DNA from: Schistocerca nitens | Taxonomy: Eukaryota > Arthropoda > Insecta > Orthoptera > Acrididae | Reading direction: 5' to 3' | Length of the DNA stretch: 64,000 nucleotides | NCBI RefSeq assembly: GCF_023898315.1 | Contig: NC_064614.1 | Location: 704,058,720-704,122,719 of the forward strand | Shown: positions 12,883-23,289 of the stretch, piece by piece | Layout of the letters: the number at the start of each line of letters is the position of its first letter | How positions within the stretch are numbered: position 1 is the stretch's first letter | Program-made: the position numbers and the translations under genes | Notes under the pieces: generated by a model | The model's database searches: none | What the model saw: only the letters and a program-made list of their open reading frames with translations | What the model was told of the DNA's origin: nothing

Positions 12883-13095
12883 TGTGGTGCCATAGCGACT
12901 ATACATGACCTCTGACTGACAAAATAAACATCACTGCCCTGTGCAGTAGAGTGAACAATAATATCTGTGATGGTTTAGTATGTGTTGAGCCCCTGACAAT
13001 GTAATTCTGTTCATGAGATAAAGTAAGGATTTGTCTACTACATCCGGTATACCGTTTATTACTTATGCAGTCCCACTAGTACCACATTTCGTACA
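12883..13095 (+). repeat. 3' LTR of Gypsy 1
   Basis: Preceded by a purine-rich tract (atgggggaaggggg), as expected for plus-strand priming, and homologous to 6845-7071. It ends tttcgtaca, parallel to the 5' LTR end. A clear target-site duplication could not be confirmed. Confidence 0.8.
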
Positions 13096-13534
13096 AAACT
13101 ACACTACATTGTTTTATAAACTTTTTTTCATCAAAAGCTTTAGTTTCCTTTGAGAAACAAAAATCCCTTTTCATTTGTGTAATTTTTTAGTTCAAAAATG
13201 TTTCTCACTCAATTTTGAAGAAAGTATACAGTTAAAAAAATATGACTTCTTTCACAGGTGGTAGCACAAAATCTTAGCTTCTTTTCATAATTTGTAACAG
13301 TCATTGTGGAATAATACCATCTGTCAAGCATGTGCACTTAATTTGCAAATCTTATATTGAAAAAGTTTAATAGCATGCAACTTACTGAGCACTATGTTTT
13401 AGAATGAATATCAGTGCGAGTAAAACATAGCTAAAAGTACAAAAGAGATTTTGAAGTCGCAGTGACACTGATATCTATCTTCCTTCATGAGTAACTGTTA
13501 GTTATTAAATGGCATAAATGCTGTGATGGCAAGC
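13096..13534. other. AT-rich DNA without a recognised feature
   Basis: About 440 bp rich in T runs between the 3' LTR of Gypsy 1 and the second copy of the flanking repeat. No coding frame or repeat identified. Confidence 0.5.
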
Positions 13535-13700
13535 TGACAGAGTCTGCACAGTTTTAACATAGTGTCAAACACTTCAGGGGAGAAAAACTAATTACTATCA
13601 AATTATTCAGGCCTAGTATCTCAGGTGATCTTAATCATCCATGTTCAGAAAACTCCAAACATATATGAGTTTTTCCCTTGGCAATGACATTATGTGGGAG
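13535..13700. repeat. Flanking repeat, copy 2
   Basis: Same-orientation partner of 6665-6840: the blocks gtctgcacagttttaacata, tcaggcctagtatct and aactccaaac are shared in order. It lies clear of Gypsy 1. Confidence 0.7.
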
Positions 13701-14435
13701 AATCATCTGCTACCAAATTACAGTAGCCTATATGTTATATCATAAAAGCAATTAATTTTTCTCCATTTCTCGTGAAACTGCAGAAGCTCTTCATGCCTCT
13801 CCCTTCTTAAATTGATGTTGTAAACAGGGGCTTCTAAACATTTGAGCCTAAGGGTTACACGGCATCTTCCAGTAAGTCCCAAGAGCTGAGACCTAACTAT
13901 AATCTAAGTTTTCTTGAGGCCTGATACCCTGCTAGTACTGCTTGGAACTCCTCGGTACAGTACAGAAGTTTTTGTGGTGCTTACCACTGCTGCCAATCTT
14001 TATGAGGTGACAATGAATGGCACTGTAGTAGTCACTACGCAGTGAACAGCTTATTGTTTGATCTTGAGCTGTGGCCTTAATTTCATTTCATATTCATTGT
14101 TACATATACCACTCTTGAAAGTAGTTGTAATGCATTTTCAAGAAATCTGGTTACTTCCATGTGTCATTAACATTGCAGCAAGTGATGAGAATGTAGCACA
14201 AAGTGCATATGGTGTCAGCACTGTGAGACATCCTCCCACCGAAGCACTCCTCGCTGCACAGCAGCAGTAGTGATTGCCTCTTTGTAATCTGAAGACACCT
14301 TTGGCATGGCTCAAGAAAACTTTGACAGATTATTCTTGTAGTTCACACTAACATAATGTAGTTTTAGAGTGGCGGTGGATTCCACTCTGCAATTTCTGTC
14401 GGCACTTATGAGCAAGTGTCCAGGTCATTTCACTG
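13701..14435. other. Unassigned DNA
   Basis: About 730 bp with no recognised coding or repeat signal. The 70-codon open frame at 14058-14270 has no family resemblance I can name. Confidence 0.45.
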
Positions 14436-14529
14436 CCATGGTAGTAGCCTATGCACATGTTGCGTACTGTGGTAATAGCCGATGTGTGTACTGCGTACCG
14501 TGGTAATAGCCAATGCACCTGCTGCATAT
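14436..14529. repeat. Short tandem array, about 31-bp unit, three copies
   Basis: Three successive imperfect units share the core GTGGTAATAGCC (first unit ATGGTAGTAGCC) and a following TGCGTAC-like block. The period is about 31 bases and the units are diverged. Confidence 0.7.
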
Positions 14530-15090
14530 TATTATGACTACTTTATAACTGCCTCTGACAATGCTGAATGGGTAGCACTGAAGTCTTGCAGAGAGTAGAG
14601 AAGTGCAATAATACAGCAATTTGTGCTAGTTTCTGCATGGCTCACTCAATAGATAAATATGAAAACTTGACAGTGAATTAATAAAGGATTGCATGATTGC
14701 AGCAGTTGAAGAAACATGTCCAGAAAAAGCTAATTTATTTGAAAATATAATATTGTCAGCAAACATTGTGGCTTGGAGAAGTCCCGCTAGGGTCATCTTT
14801 GCTTTTGATTTTCCTTTGGCCAGCCTTGAGTCAGTTGTTCATTGTGGGTCCAGCAAGGGTGGTGTGTGGTCTGTTGGTCAACTACAAAGTTGGGAGGTTG
14901 GCCCTTACTTGATGTGCATGCTCATTGCTCATGTTACGAATGGTATGCTGCAGCCGGAGACGGCGGCAAAGTTGGGTTCTGGCAGGATGCATGGTGTTTG
15001 GTTTTGTGCTCACCATGCAGTGAACAATGAAAAGAACAGTTTGCCAGAGCATCACCTGGATTAACTGTCCACCTGCTCATATGGTTTGAT
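14530..15090. other. Unassigned DNA
   Basis: About 560 bp. The open frame 14693-15064 (123 codons) shows no recognised domain and is probably chance. Confidence 0.4.
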
Positions 15091-15262
15091 TAAAGCAGGT
15101 GCAACTGTGTGCTTAGTTATATCTATTAATGGTTAATCAATGTTGTCTGCAGTCTGTGAGTTTGGTCCCAAGTGAGCCATGGCAAGTTAAGTCACACATG
15201 CCATGATAACGGGCCTTAGGCATTCCATCTTGGTTTCTTACTACTTGATAAAGGATCCGCAT
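15091..15262 (+). repeat. Dispersed repeat, inverted partner of 27660-27840
   Basis: About 170 bp, from gcaggtgcaactgtgtgctt to cttgataaaggatcc, recur in reverse orientation at 27660-27840 with roughly 85 percent visual identity. It contains no coding frame. It might be part of an LTR or a non-autonomous element; its family is unknown to me. Confidence 0.7.
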
Positions 15263-15479
15263 ATATATGTGTGGAAGGCTGCTGAGCTGCTCACTATTTA
15301 GTGATTGTATGTTTATGTATGTGCTAACCGTGCCTTTTAAATACAAGTATCTACACGTTTGTGATGAGTAACAGAAGATGATGCTGTCTCATCAAATCAC
15401 ATCATATTTCATGAAAATGTAATTCTGCTTGTCCTTGTCCTTAAAATAAACTCAGCTGTTACTATCATGTGGCGTTATG
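15263..15479. other. Unassigned DNA next to Gypsy 2
   Basis: About 220 bp between the dispersed repeat and the estimated start of the second Gypsy fossil. It may belong to that element's 5' LTR, whose start I cannot fix. Confidence 0.35.
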
Positions 15480-16295
15480 GTGTTTAAATGAATGTTTAAG
15501 TTGCTGAGTAAATTTCTTTATTAACGAGTTTTCCTGTTTTAAATGTTAGTGTTTTATGTTTTGTGTAGTATGAATGTGGAAGTGCAAGTGTGCTGTTGTA
15601 GTTGATTTATGTTTCAGTTACGTGGAGTACACTGCATTTCGTCTGACTTGGCCGTTGCCAACAGAACTGTAATTGTTTGACTGGTTCCATGTGGAGGCCC
15701 TATTCCTCAGTATATCTTAAGTCTGCATCTCTGGCTCCATCAGGTCGCTAAGCTTGGTACCCCATTCCCCTGCCAATGTACTTTCGGGTTGATGTACAGC
15801 TTTGAACTTGTAATGTTAAGTAGCACTATGTCATTAGTGACCGATCAGATTCATTAAGGCTCCACTTGGTTAATTGTCCTTTTTTTATCATTCAGGATGT
15901 TGTTATTTGTACCTTGTGTGTGAGTTATAAAGGCTTAAATTTTTATAAAGCAAGGGGTTTTATGTGTTTATCTTACCAAGCAATCTTTAGATGCAAAGGA
16001 TCTCTTTTATTAATTGTTTGTTATTTTAATTAGTGTTTATCTGTACTGGCACCTACTTGATTATTCTGTAGTCAGAAGTTTGGGCATTGGCTGCCTTCAG
16101 TAGGGAGCGTTAAGATTTTAGAGGAGACCTTTTTATTCCTTGGGTTTTGTAATATTTATTTACTTTATTCCTTTGGTATGAAATAATATTGCAAATGGAA
16201 GTCATTGTATAGCCTAGTCTTGCCAGTTTTGAGTTTGGCAAGTTTTGGTTTTATTAAATGTTTGTGCCAGGAGCAACTTTAATTAATGATTTATA

Positions 16296-16307
16296 CATTG
16301 GTTAAGT
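16296..16307. repeat. Target-site duplication of RTE copy B, left
   Basis: CATTGGTTAAGT here is repeated exactly at 19658-19669 on the other side of the RTE LINE, as produced by target-primed insertion. Confidence 0.85.
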
Positions 16308-16627
16308 CCCCCCCCCCCCTCCCCATGAACCATGGACCTTGGCGTTGGTGGGGAGGCTTGCGTGCCTCAGCGATACAGATAGCCGTACCGTAGGTGCACC
16401 CACAGCGGAGGGGTGTCTGTTCAGAGACCAGACAAACATGTGCTTCCTGAAGAGGGGCAGCAGCCTTTTCAGTAGTTGCAGGGGCTACGGTCTGGATGAT
16501 TGACTGATCTGGCCTTGTAACACTAACCAAAATGGCCTTGCTGTGCTGGTACTGCGAACAGCTGAAAGCAAGGGGAAAATACAGCCATAATTTTTCCCGA
16601 GGGCATGCAGCTTTACTGTATGGTTAA

Positions 16628-17411
16628 ATGATGATAGCGTCCTCTTGGGTAAAATATTCCGGAAGTAAAATAGTGCCCCATTCGGATCTCCGGGCGGGGA
16701 CTACTCAGGAGGACGTTGTTATCAGGAGAAAGAAAACTGGCGTTCTACGGGTCGGAGCGAGGAATGTCAGATCCCTTAATCGGGCAGGTAGGTTAGAAAA
16801 TTTAAAAAGGGAAATGGATAGGTTAAAGTTAGATATAGTGGGAATTAGTTAAGTTTGGTGGCAGGAGGAACAAGACTTCTGGTCAGGTGAATACAGGGTT
16901 ATAATACAAAATCAAATAAGGGTAATGCAGGAGTAGGTTTAATAATGAATAAAAAATAGGAATGCAGATAAGCTACTACAAACAGCATAGTGAATGCATT
17001 ATTGTGGCCAAGATAGATACGAAGCCCACACCTACCACAGTAGTACAAGTTTATATGCTGACCAGCTCCGCAGATGATGAAGAGATTGATGAAATGTATG
17101 ATGAGATAAAGGAAATTATTCAGATAGTGAAGGGAGATGAAAATTTAATAGACATGGGTGACTGGAATTCGACAGTAGGAAAAGGAAGAGAAGGAAATGT
17201 AGTAGGTGAATATGGAATGGGGGTAAGGAATGAAAGAGGAAGTCTCCTGGTAGAATTTTGCACAGAGCATAACTTAATCATAGCTAACACATGGTTCAAG
17301 AATCATAAAAGAAGGTTGTACACATGGAAGAAGCCTGAAGATACTGAAAGGTTTCAAATAGATTGTGAGACAGAGATGGTAAGACAATCAACAAGAGACA
17401 AGAGACAATGA
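16628..17411 (+). pseudogene. RTE endonuclease domain (broken)
   Basis: Two frames carry the N-terminal apurinic-type endonuclease. 16628-16852 shows VLRVGARNVRSLNRAGRLEN, the opening strand with its Asn, and stops right after DIVGIS where the catalytic Glu would follow (a TAA in place of the expected Glu codon). 16962-17411 continues with TPTTVVQVYMLTSSADDEEI and MGDWNSTVGKGREGN, the GDxN catalytic block. The enzyme would nick DNA to prime reverse transcription. Frame breaks separate the pieces. Confidence 0.8.
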
Positions 17412-17867
17412 GACAATGGTAAGACAGAGATTTAGGAACCAGGTTTTAAATTGTAAGACATTTCCAGGTGCAGATGTTGACTCTGACCACATTCTATTGG
17501 TTATGAACTGTAGATTAAAACTGAAGAAACTGAAAAAAGGTGGGAATTTAAGGAGATGGGACCTGGATAAACTGACAGAACCAGAGGTTGTAGAGAGTTT
17601 CAGGGAGAGCATTAGGGAATGATTGACAAGAATGGGGGAAAGAAATACAGTAGAAGAAGAATGGGTGGCTTTGAGAGATGAAATAATGAAGGCAGCAGAG
17701 GATCAAGTACGTAAAAAGATGAGAGCTAATAGAAATCTTAGGGTAACAGAAGAGATGCTGAATTTAATTGATGAAAGGAGAAAATACAAAAATGCAATAA
17801 ATGAAGCAGGCAAAAAGGAATACAAAAGTCTCAAAAATGAGATCGACAGGAAGTGCAAAATGGCTAA

Positions 17868-19478
17868 ATGGCTAAGCAGGGATGGCTAGTGGACAAATGT
17901 AAGGATGCAGAGGCGTATATTACTAGGGGTAAGATAGATACTGCCTACAGGAAAATTAAAGAGACCTTTGGTGAAAAGAGAACCACTTGCATGAATATCA
18001 AGAGCTCAGACGGAAACCCAGTTCCAAGCAAAGAAGGGAAAGCAGAGAGGTGGAAGGAGTATATACAGGGTCTATACAAGGGCGATGTTCTTGAGGACAA
18101 TATTATGGAAATGGAAGAGAATGTAGATGAAGATGAAATGGGAGATATGATACTGCGTGAAGACTTTGACAGAGCACTGAAAGACCTAAGTCGAAACAAG
18201 GCCCTGGGAGAAGACAACATTCGATTAGAACTACTGATGGCCTTGGGAGAGCCATCCCTGACAAAACTCTACCATCAGGTGAACAAGATGTATGAGACAG
18301 GCGAAATACCCTCAGACTTCAAGAAGAATATAATGATTCCAATCCCAAAGAAGGCAGGTGTTGACAGATGTGAAAATTACCGAACTATCAGTTTAATAAG
18401 CCACGGCTGCAAAATACTAACACGAATTCTTTACAGATGAATGGAAAAACTGGTAGAAGCCAACCTCAAGGAAGATCAGTTTGGATTCCGTAGAAATGTT
18501 GGAACACGTGAGGCAATAATGACACTACGACTCATCTTAGGAGCTAGATTAAGGGCGGGCAAACCTATGTTTCTAGGATTTTTAGACTTTGAGAAAGCTT
18601 TTGACAACTTTGACTTGAATACTCTCTTTCAAATTCTGAAGGTGGCAGGGGTAAAATACAGGGAGTGAAAGGCTATTTACAATTTGTACAGAAACAAGAT
18701 GGCAGTTATAAGAGTCAAGGGGCATGAAAGGGAAGCAGTGGTTGGGAAGGGAGTGAGACAGGGTTGTAGCCTCTCCCCAATGTTATTCAATCTGTATATT
18801 GAGCAAGCAGTAAAGGAAACAAAAGAAAAATTTGGAGTAGGAATTAAAATCCATGGAGAAGAAATAAAAACTTTGAGGTCCACTGATGACATTGTAATTC
18901 TGTCAGAGACAGCAAAGGACCTGGAAGAGCAGCTGAACGAAATGGACAGTGTCTTGGAAGGAGGATATAAGATGAACATCAACAAAAGCAAAACGAGGAT
19001 AATGGAATGTAGTCGAATTAAATCGGGTGATGCTGAGGGTATTAGATTAGTAAATGAGACGCTTAAAGTAGTAAATGAGTTTTGCTATTTGGGGAGCAAA
19101 ATAACTGATGATGGACAAAGTAGAGAGGATACAAAATGTAGACTGGCTATGGCAAGGAAAGCATTTCTGAAGAAGAGAAATTTGTTAACATTGAGTATAG
19201 ATTTAAGTGTCAGGAAGTCGTTTCTGAAAGTATTTGTATGGTGTGTAGCCACGTATGGAAGTGAAATGTGGATGATGAATAGTTTAGACAAGATGAGAAT
19301 AGAAGCTTTCATAATGTGGTGCTACAGAAGAATGCTGAAGATTAGATGGGTAGATCACATAACTAATGAGGAGGTATTGAATAGAATTGGGGGGAAGAGA
19401 AATTTGTGGCACACCTTGACTAGAAGAAGGGATCGGTTGGTAGGACATATTCTAGGCATCAAGGGATCACCAATTTAG
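17868..19478 (+). pseudogene. RTE reverse transcriptase and C-terminal domain (broken)
   Basis: Three open stretches (17868-18440, 18441-18668, 18684-19478) lie in line, separated by stop codons. They give the fingers (NKALGEDNIRLELL), PIPKKAGVDRCENYRTISLI, the palm block FLDFEKAFDNFDLNTLF and GVRQGCSLSPMLFNLYIE. The active-site box is altered: LRSTDDIVILS where the family has RFADD, keeping both Asp residues but losing Phe-Ala. The C-terminal domain YGSEMWMMNSLDKMRIEAF and the trailing WVDHITNEEVLN block follow. Inactive. Confidence 0.85.
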
Positions 19479-19656
19479 TATTGGAGGGCAGCACGGAGGG
19501 TAAAAATCATAGAGGGAGACCAAGAGATGAATACACTAAACAGATTCAGAAGGATGTAGGTTGCAGTAGGTACTAGGAGATGAAGAACCTTGCACAGGAT
19601 AGAGTAGCATGGAGAGCTGCATCAAAGCAGTCTCTGGACTTAAGACCACAACAACA

Positions 19657-19669
19657 ACATTGGTTAAGT
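19657..19669. repeat. Target-site duplication of RTE copy B, right
   Basis: ACATTGGTTAAGT matches 16295-16307. The first base is ambiguous because the element ends in ACA repeats. Confidence 0.85.
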
Positions 19670-19852
19670 AAATGTTCGTAGGGGTTTGAGAAAAGTCATA
19701 TTGTAACGGTGGTGAGATTATTAAACTCCAAGCTGTCTTGTTGTATTACATTGTGTAAGGTAAATAAAATTGTTTAACACAAGCTATGTATGTTTGATAT
19801 TATGGCCCTGCTGCTTTCTGTGTAATGCTAAGATGAAAATGTGTGTAACAAA

Positions 19853-19866
19853 TGGTAGCAGAGCCT
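19853..19866 (+). promoter_or_regulatory. Primer-binding site of Gypsy 2
   Basis: TGGTAGCAGAGCC follows a sequence ending in gtaacaaa and resembles primer sites complementary to a methionine tRNA. It marks the end of the presumed 5' LTR. A polyadenylation-type AATAAA lies about 90 bases upstream (near 19763), as expected in an LTR. Confidence 0.5.
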
Positions 19867-22800
19867 TCTATTCCTTAAAAAGGGGGTGGGGGTGGGGGTG
19901 GGGGGGGTGTGCAGATACATACATCATACATAGCTTGTGGTGTAGTTTTTATGTGCTGTTGATTGTGACCTTGTATATATATTCATCTATACTAATTCTG
20001 TTGTGTTTTGCAGTTACCATGGTCATGGTTAATGCACATGCAGTTCCCAGCATTGCTCATTTACGCAAGTAACATCTGGTATATGAACTCCAGATCAGAG
20101 GATTATCTGCCAAAGGAGAAGTGTCTAATCTTGCCGCCTGTCTCTGTGCCACAGTACAAACATGAATTACCTTCTCTCCGGAACTTTTGCTGCTCTTGGT
20201 GTCTCAGTAGCAGTTCGGGAAGTAACACAAACTGCAGAATTTTTAGAATTGTCTCGACCTACCCAGCATCAGGTGTATCATGTTCAGGATCATTTGGCAC
20301 ATTGCAGTGATTATTTGGCTGATATAACAATCATCAATCTGATGGGGTTGGATAACCACCTTCATCAGAAATTATGCGATAAACTGCGCTCATTGCAGAT
20401 TCGCCTGTGTCCTGAACCTGAGGCCGAGATACAACCTTTATTGACTGAACAGTCGGCACTGGATAGTTTAGCTGATCAATTTGCTCATATGCCTAACCTG
20501 ATATTGTTGCTTATTAAGGATATCAAGGAACTATTCTTGGATTCTGTGAGTGGTTGTTTGTATGCCTTCAGGTTCATGTGAATGCCTTACAGGTTTTTCA
20601 CCCCATTTTGCTAGCCTTGCTTTATCCAGTAACTAAAGGCGGGTTAAGTATACTTTGGGCAGAAGTCTTGCAGGAACTTGGGTTGTTAGGGCAGCTTAGG
20701 CAACGTGTGTTTAATCAAAAACTGTCAGCATGTATGCATGCTCATTTAGAGCGAGAATATTATTGGAAAGTGCAGGCGCAGCAGGAAACCTCGGGACAAT
20801 ATTTTGATTGAGTATTGCTGTCGACACATTAGACATGCACATCCCAGAAGCACAGAGCATTGACCACATTACTGAGCAGATGTGGCCCTAGATCCATTCA
20901 CATTTTATGTTTGCGAATAAGCCTTCCTCATGAAGACAGTTGCAAGATCTTGTAGATACAGCAGAAACTCGTGTGTTAGTGAGTCCGCGTATAAACAGAA
21001 GCAAACACCCAAGATCCAACCTTGTTTTCACTGTGGCGTTGATGACCATTTCGTTCACCAGGGTTCGAAGCTACGAGCTTCCCATCCTAATAGTTTACAT
21101 TTAAAGAAGAGTGGGTCGGCTCATTGTAGGAATTGGCCAGTTAATTGCAGGGCTATTGGCCCATTGGCCACCCGCTCCCTCCCTTGTATTTGTACACACA
21201 TTGGCAATAAACCTATATGTGCCCTACTTGATTCCAGCAGTTCAGTTTCTCTCATTGATCAGGGCTGGAAACTGGAGTATCGACATTTATGTCGATTTTC
21301 TGTTCTGAGGCTGGTCCCACAAAGATGTAGACTTGCGGACAGCCATGAGTTGCATTTGTTAGGCAAGATGCGTGGCAGTTTAGTGGTGCAGGGATTTTCA
21401 TGGCCCATGGAATTTGCTATTGCTAAAAACTAGTGCATACCAGTCATCCTAGGCTGTGATTTTATGCATCATACTGGGTTAGTACTTGATTATCCTGGCA
21501 GTACCTTCCACTTTCAGTTCTCACCTGGAGACTGTTTTGGTTTCTGTGTCTGCTGCAAGGTCAGTGGGGTGCATACTGTGCACAGCTGTGAGGGCAACAT
21601 TGATCTTAGTCACTTAGTTGATCTGCAGTGTAAGTCTATGAGGGAATGGTTGAATCATTATCCTGATGTTGTATTGAACAGGCTGGGTGTCATGACCTTT
21701 ATCCAGTATGATATCCGTCTTCTGGATAGAATTCCTGTGCACCAGGCACCCTACAGACTTTCTCCTCCTAAGATTAAAATCCTGCAGGCTAAAATCGACT
21801 GTTTGTTGGAGGACGGTGTTATTCGTTGTTCTACCTTTCTTTATGCTTTGTTGGTCTTGCTTGTGCCTAAAGGGCAGGATGGCAATTTTCAAGCTGTCAT
21901 TGATTATAGGGAACTGAACAAGAAAGTCATCCTGGAATCAGTTCCCTTGCTCGACCTTCAAAATTGTTTCACTTGGTTTTCGGGAGCACACTTCTTACCC
22001 ATTTTGGACTTAAATCAGGCAAACTATCAAACTCTGCTGGCTGAGGACTCGAAGGTGGCTACAATGTTCTGTACCAATTGGAACTTATTTGAGTTCAATT
22101 GAGATCCTATCAACCTTGCAACTGGCGCAGCTGTTATTTCCCGTCTGTTGGATAATGTTCTGGGAGATCATAAGCATAACTGTGTTTATAATTATCTAGG
22201 TGACTTGGTTATTTTTAGCAAATCTTTCTCTGACCATCTTGACCAGGTTTTTTCTAGACTGTGGAGGGCTGGTCTTATGGTCAAGCCAAATAAGATTAGC
22301 CTGTGTCAGCCTTGTATTTCATTTTTGGGACGTGTGGTCTCTGCCAATGGTGTTAGAATTGATCAAGAGCGTACTAAGGCTTTCAGGCAATGTCCTCCCC
22401 CCAAAGATAAGAAGGGCATCACCAGGTTTATTGGCATGATGAATTTCTTTTGTAAGTTCATTGCTAATTTTGCGCAACTGGCCTCGCCACTTAGTGAGCT
22501 GCTTAAGAAGCATCACCCGTTTGTTTGAGGGGAAGAGCAGAAGCATGCCTTTGAAGCAATTAAAACTGCTACCTCCAATCCTCTGGTTTTAGCAGTACCT
22601 AACTTTAATGAGACTTTCATTGTGCAGACTGATGTTTCTCATGAAGGAACTGCCACCATTATTCTTCAAGAACACAAGACGAAAGGCGTCCTGTAGTGTC
22701 TCATTAGCCTACTTTGGCCGAGGCTAATTATTCCATTTATAAATGTGAGGCTTTGGCGGTCTTGGTCATGCTCACTCTTGAGAAGTTTATTTTTTATTTG

Positions 22801-23289
22801 GAACACCAACAGTTTCTTCTTGAGATGGACAATCAAGCCTTGAGTTGGATGTTAGCCAGACCTTGCAAGACCAGTCAGATAGCCCATTGGGCAGTCCGAA
22901 TATCTGCCTTCCACTTTGCTGATGCTCTTAGCCAGATGCTCACAGAAGAGTTGGGGAACGTGAGGAGAAATCTCAGGTGGTTCTTGGAGTGAATAACATC
23001 CTAACTGAGGCACCTGGGCTCTTTGGTGATCTGAAGGCAAAGCAGGGAGAAGATCCCATATGGGGACCCATTCGCCAGCACCTTGAGGCGGGAGAGTGGA
23101 GTGCAGAGTACTTCCTGAGTAAGGGCATTTTATGTAAAAGGGTGGGAGCCCGGCAGGAGTTGAGGGTCTACCTATCTGGTGATTTGGTACCCATGGTGCT
23201 GCACTATTTTCATGATTCTGCTGTTGGCAGCCATCTTGGACTTTATAAAACTCTGAACCGGGTCCATGTGGGATTTGTGTGGCCATATA

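Larger units (their letters stand above)
6845..13095 (+). mobile_element. Ty3/Gypsy LTR retrotransposon fossil (Gypsy 1)
   Basis: A complete-length but broken LTR element of about 6.25 kb. Parts in order: 5' LTR 6845-7071; primer-binding site at 7073 (TGGTGACCCC, like the tRNA-Trp site used by CsRn1-type elements); gag region about 7400-8950; protease-like block near 9280; reverse transcriptase about 10000-10640; RNase H about 10790-11090; integrase about 11330-12050; purine-rich tract ending near 12880; 3' LTR 12883-13095. The two LTRs differ at roughly one base in five and the coding parts carry many breaks, so it is old. No envelope-like frame is evident. Confidence 0.85.
16308..19656 (+). 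mobile_element. RTE-clade LINE, near full length (copy B)
   Basis: A 3.35-kb LINE flanked by the 12-13-bp direct repeat CATTGGTTAAGT. It starts with a C-rich 5' end and a UTR (CATGAACCATGGACCTTGGC), followed by an apurinic endonuclease region (about 16730-17400), a linker, reverse transcriptase (about 18140-19000) and the RTE C-terminal domain. It ends in AAGACCACAACAACAACA, the short 3' tandem repeat typical of RTE elements. The frame is interrupted by several stops and shifts, so it is inactive. It inserted into the presumed 5' LTR of Gypsy 2. It is the best template in this window for recognising copies A, C, D and E. Confidence 0.9.
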
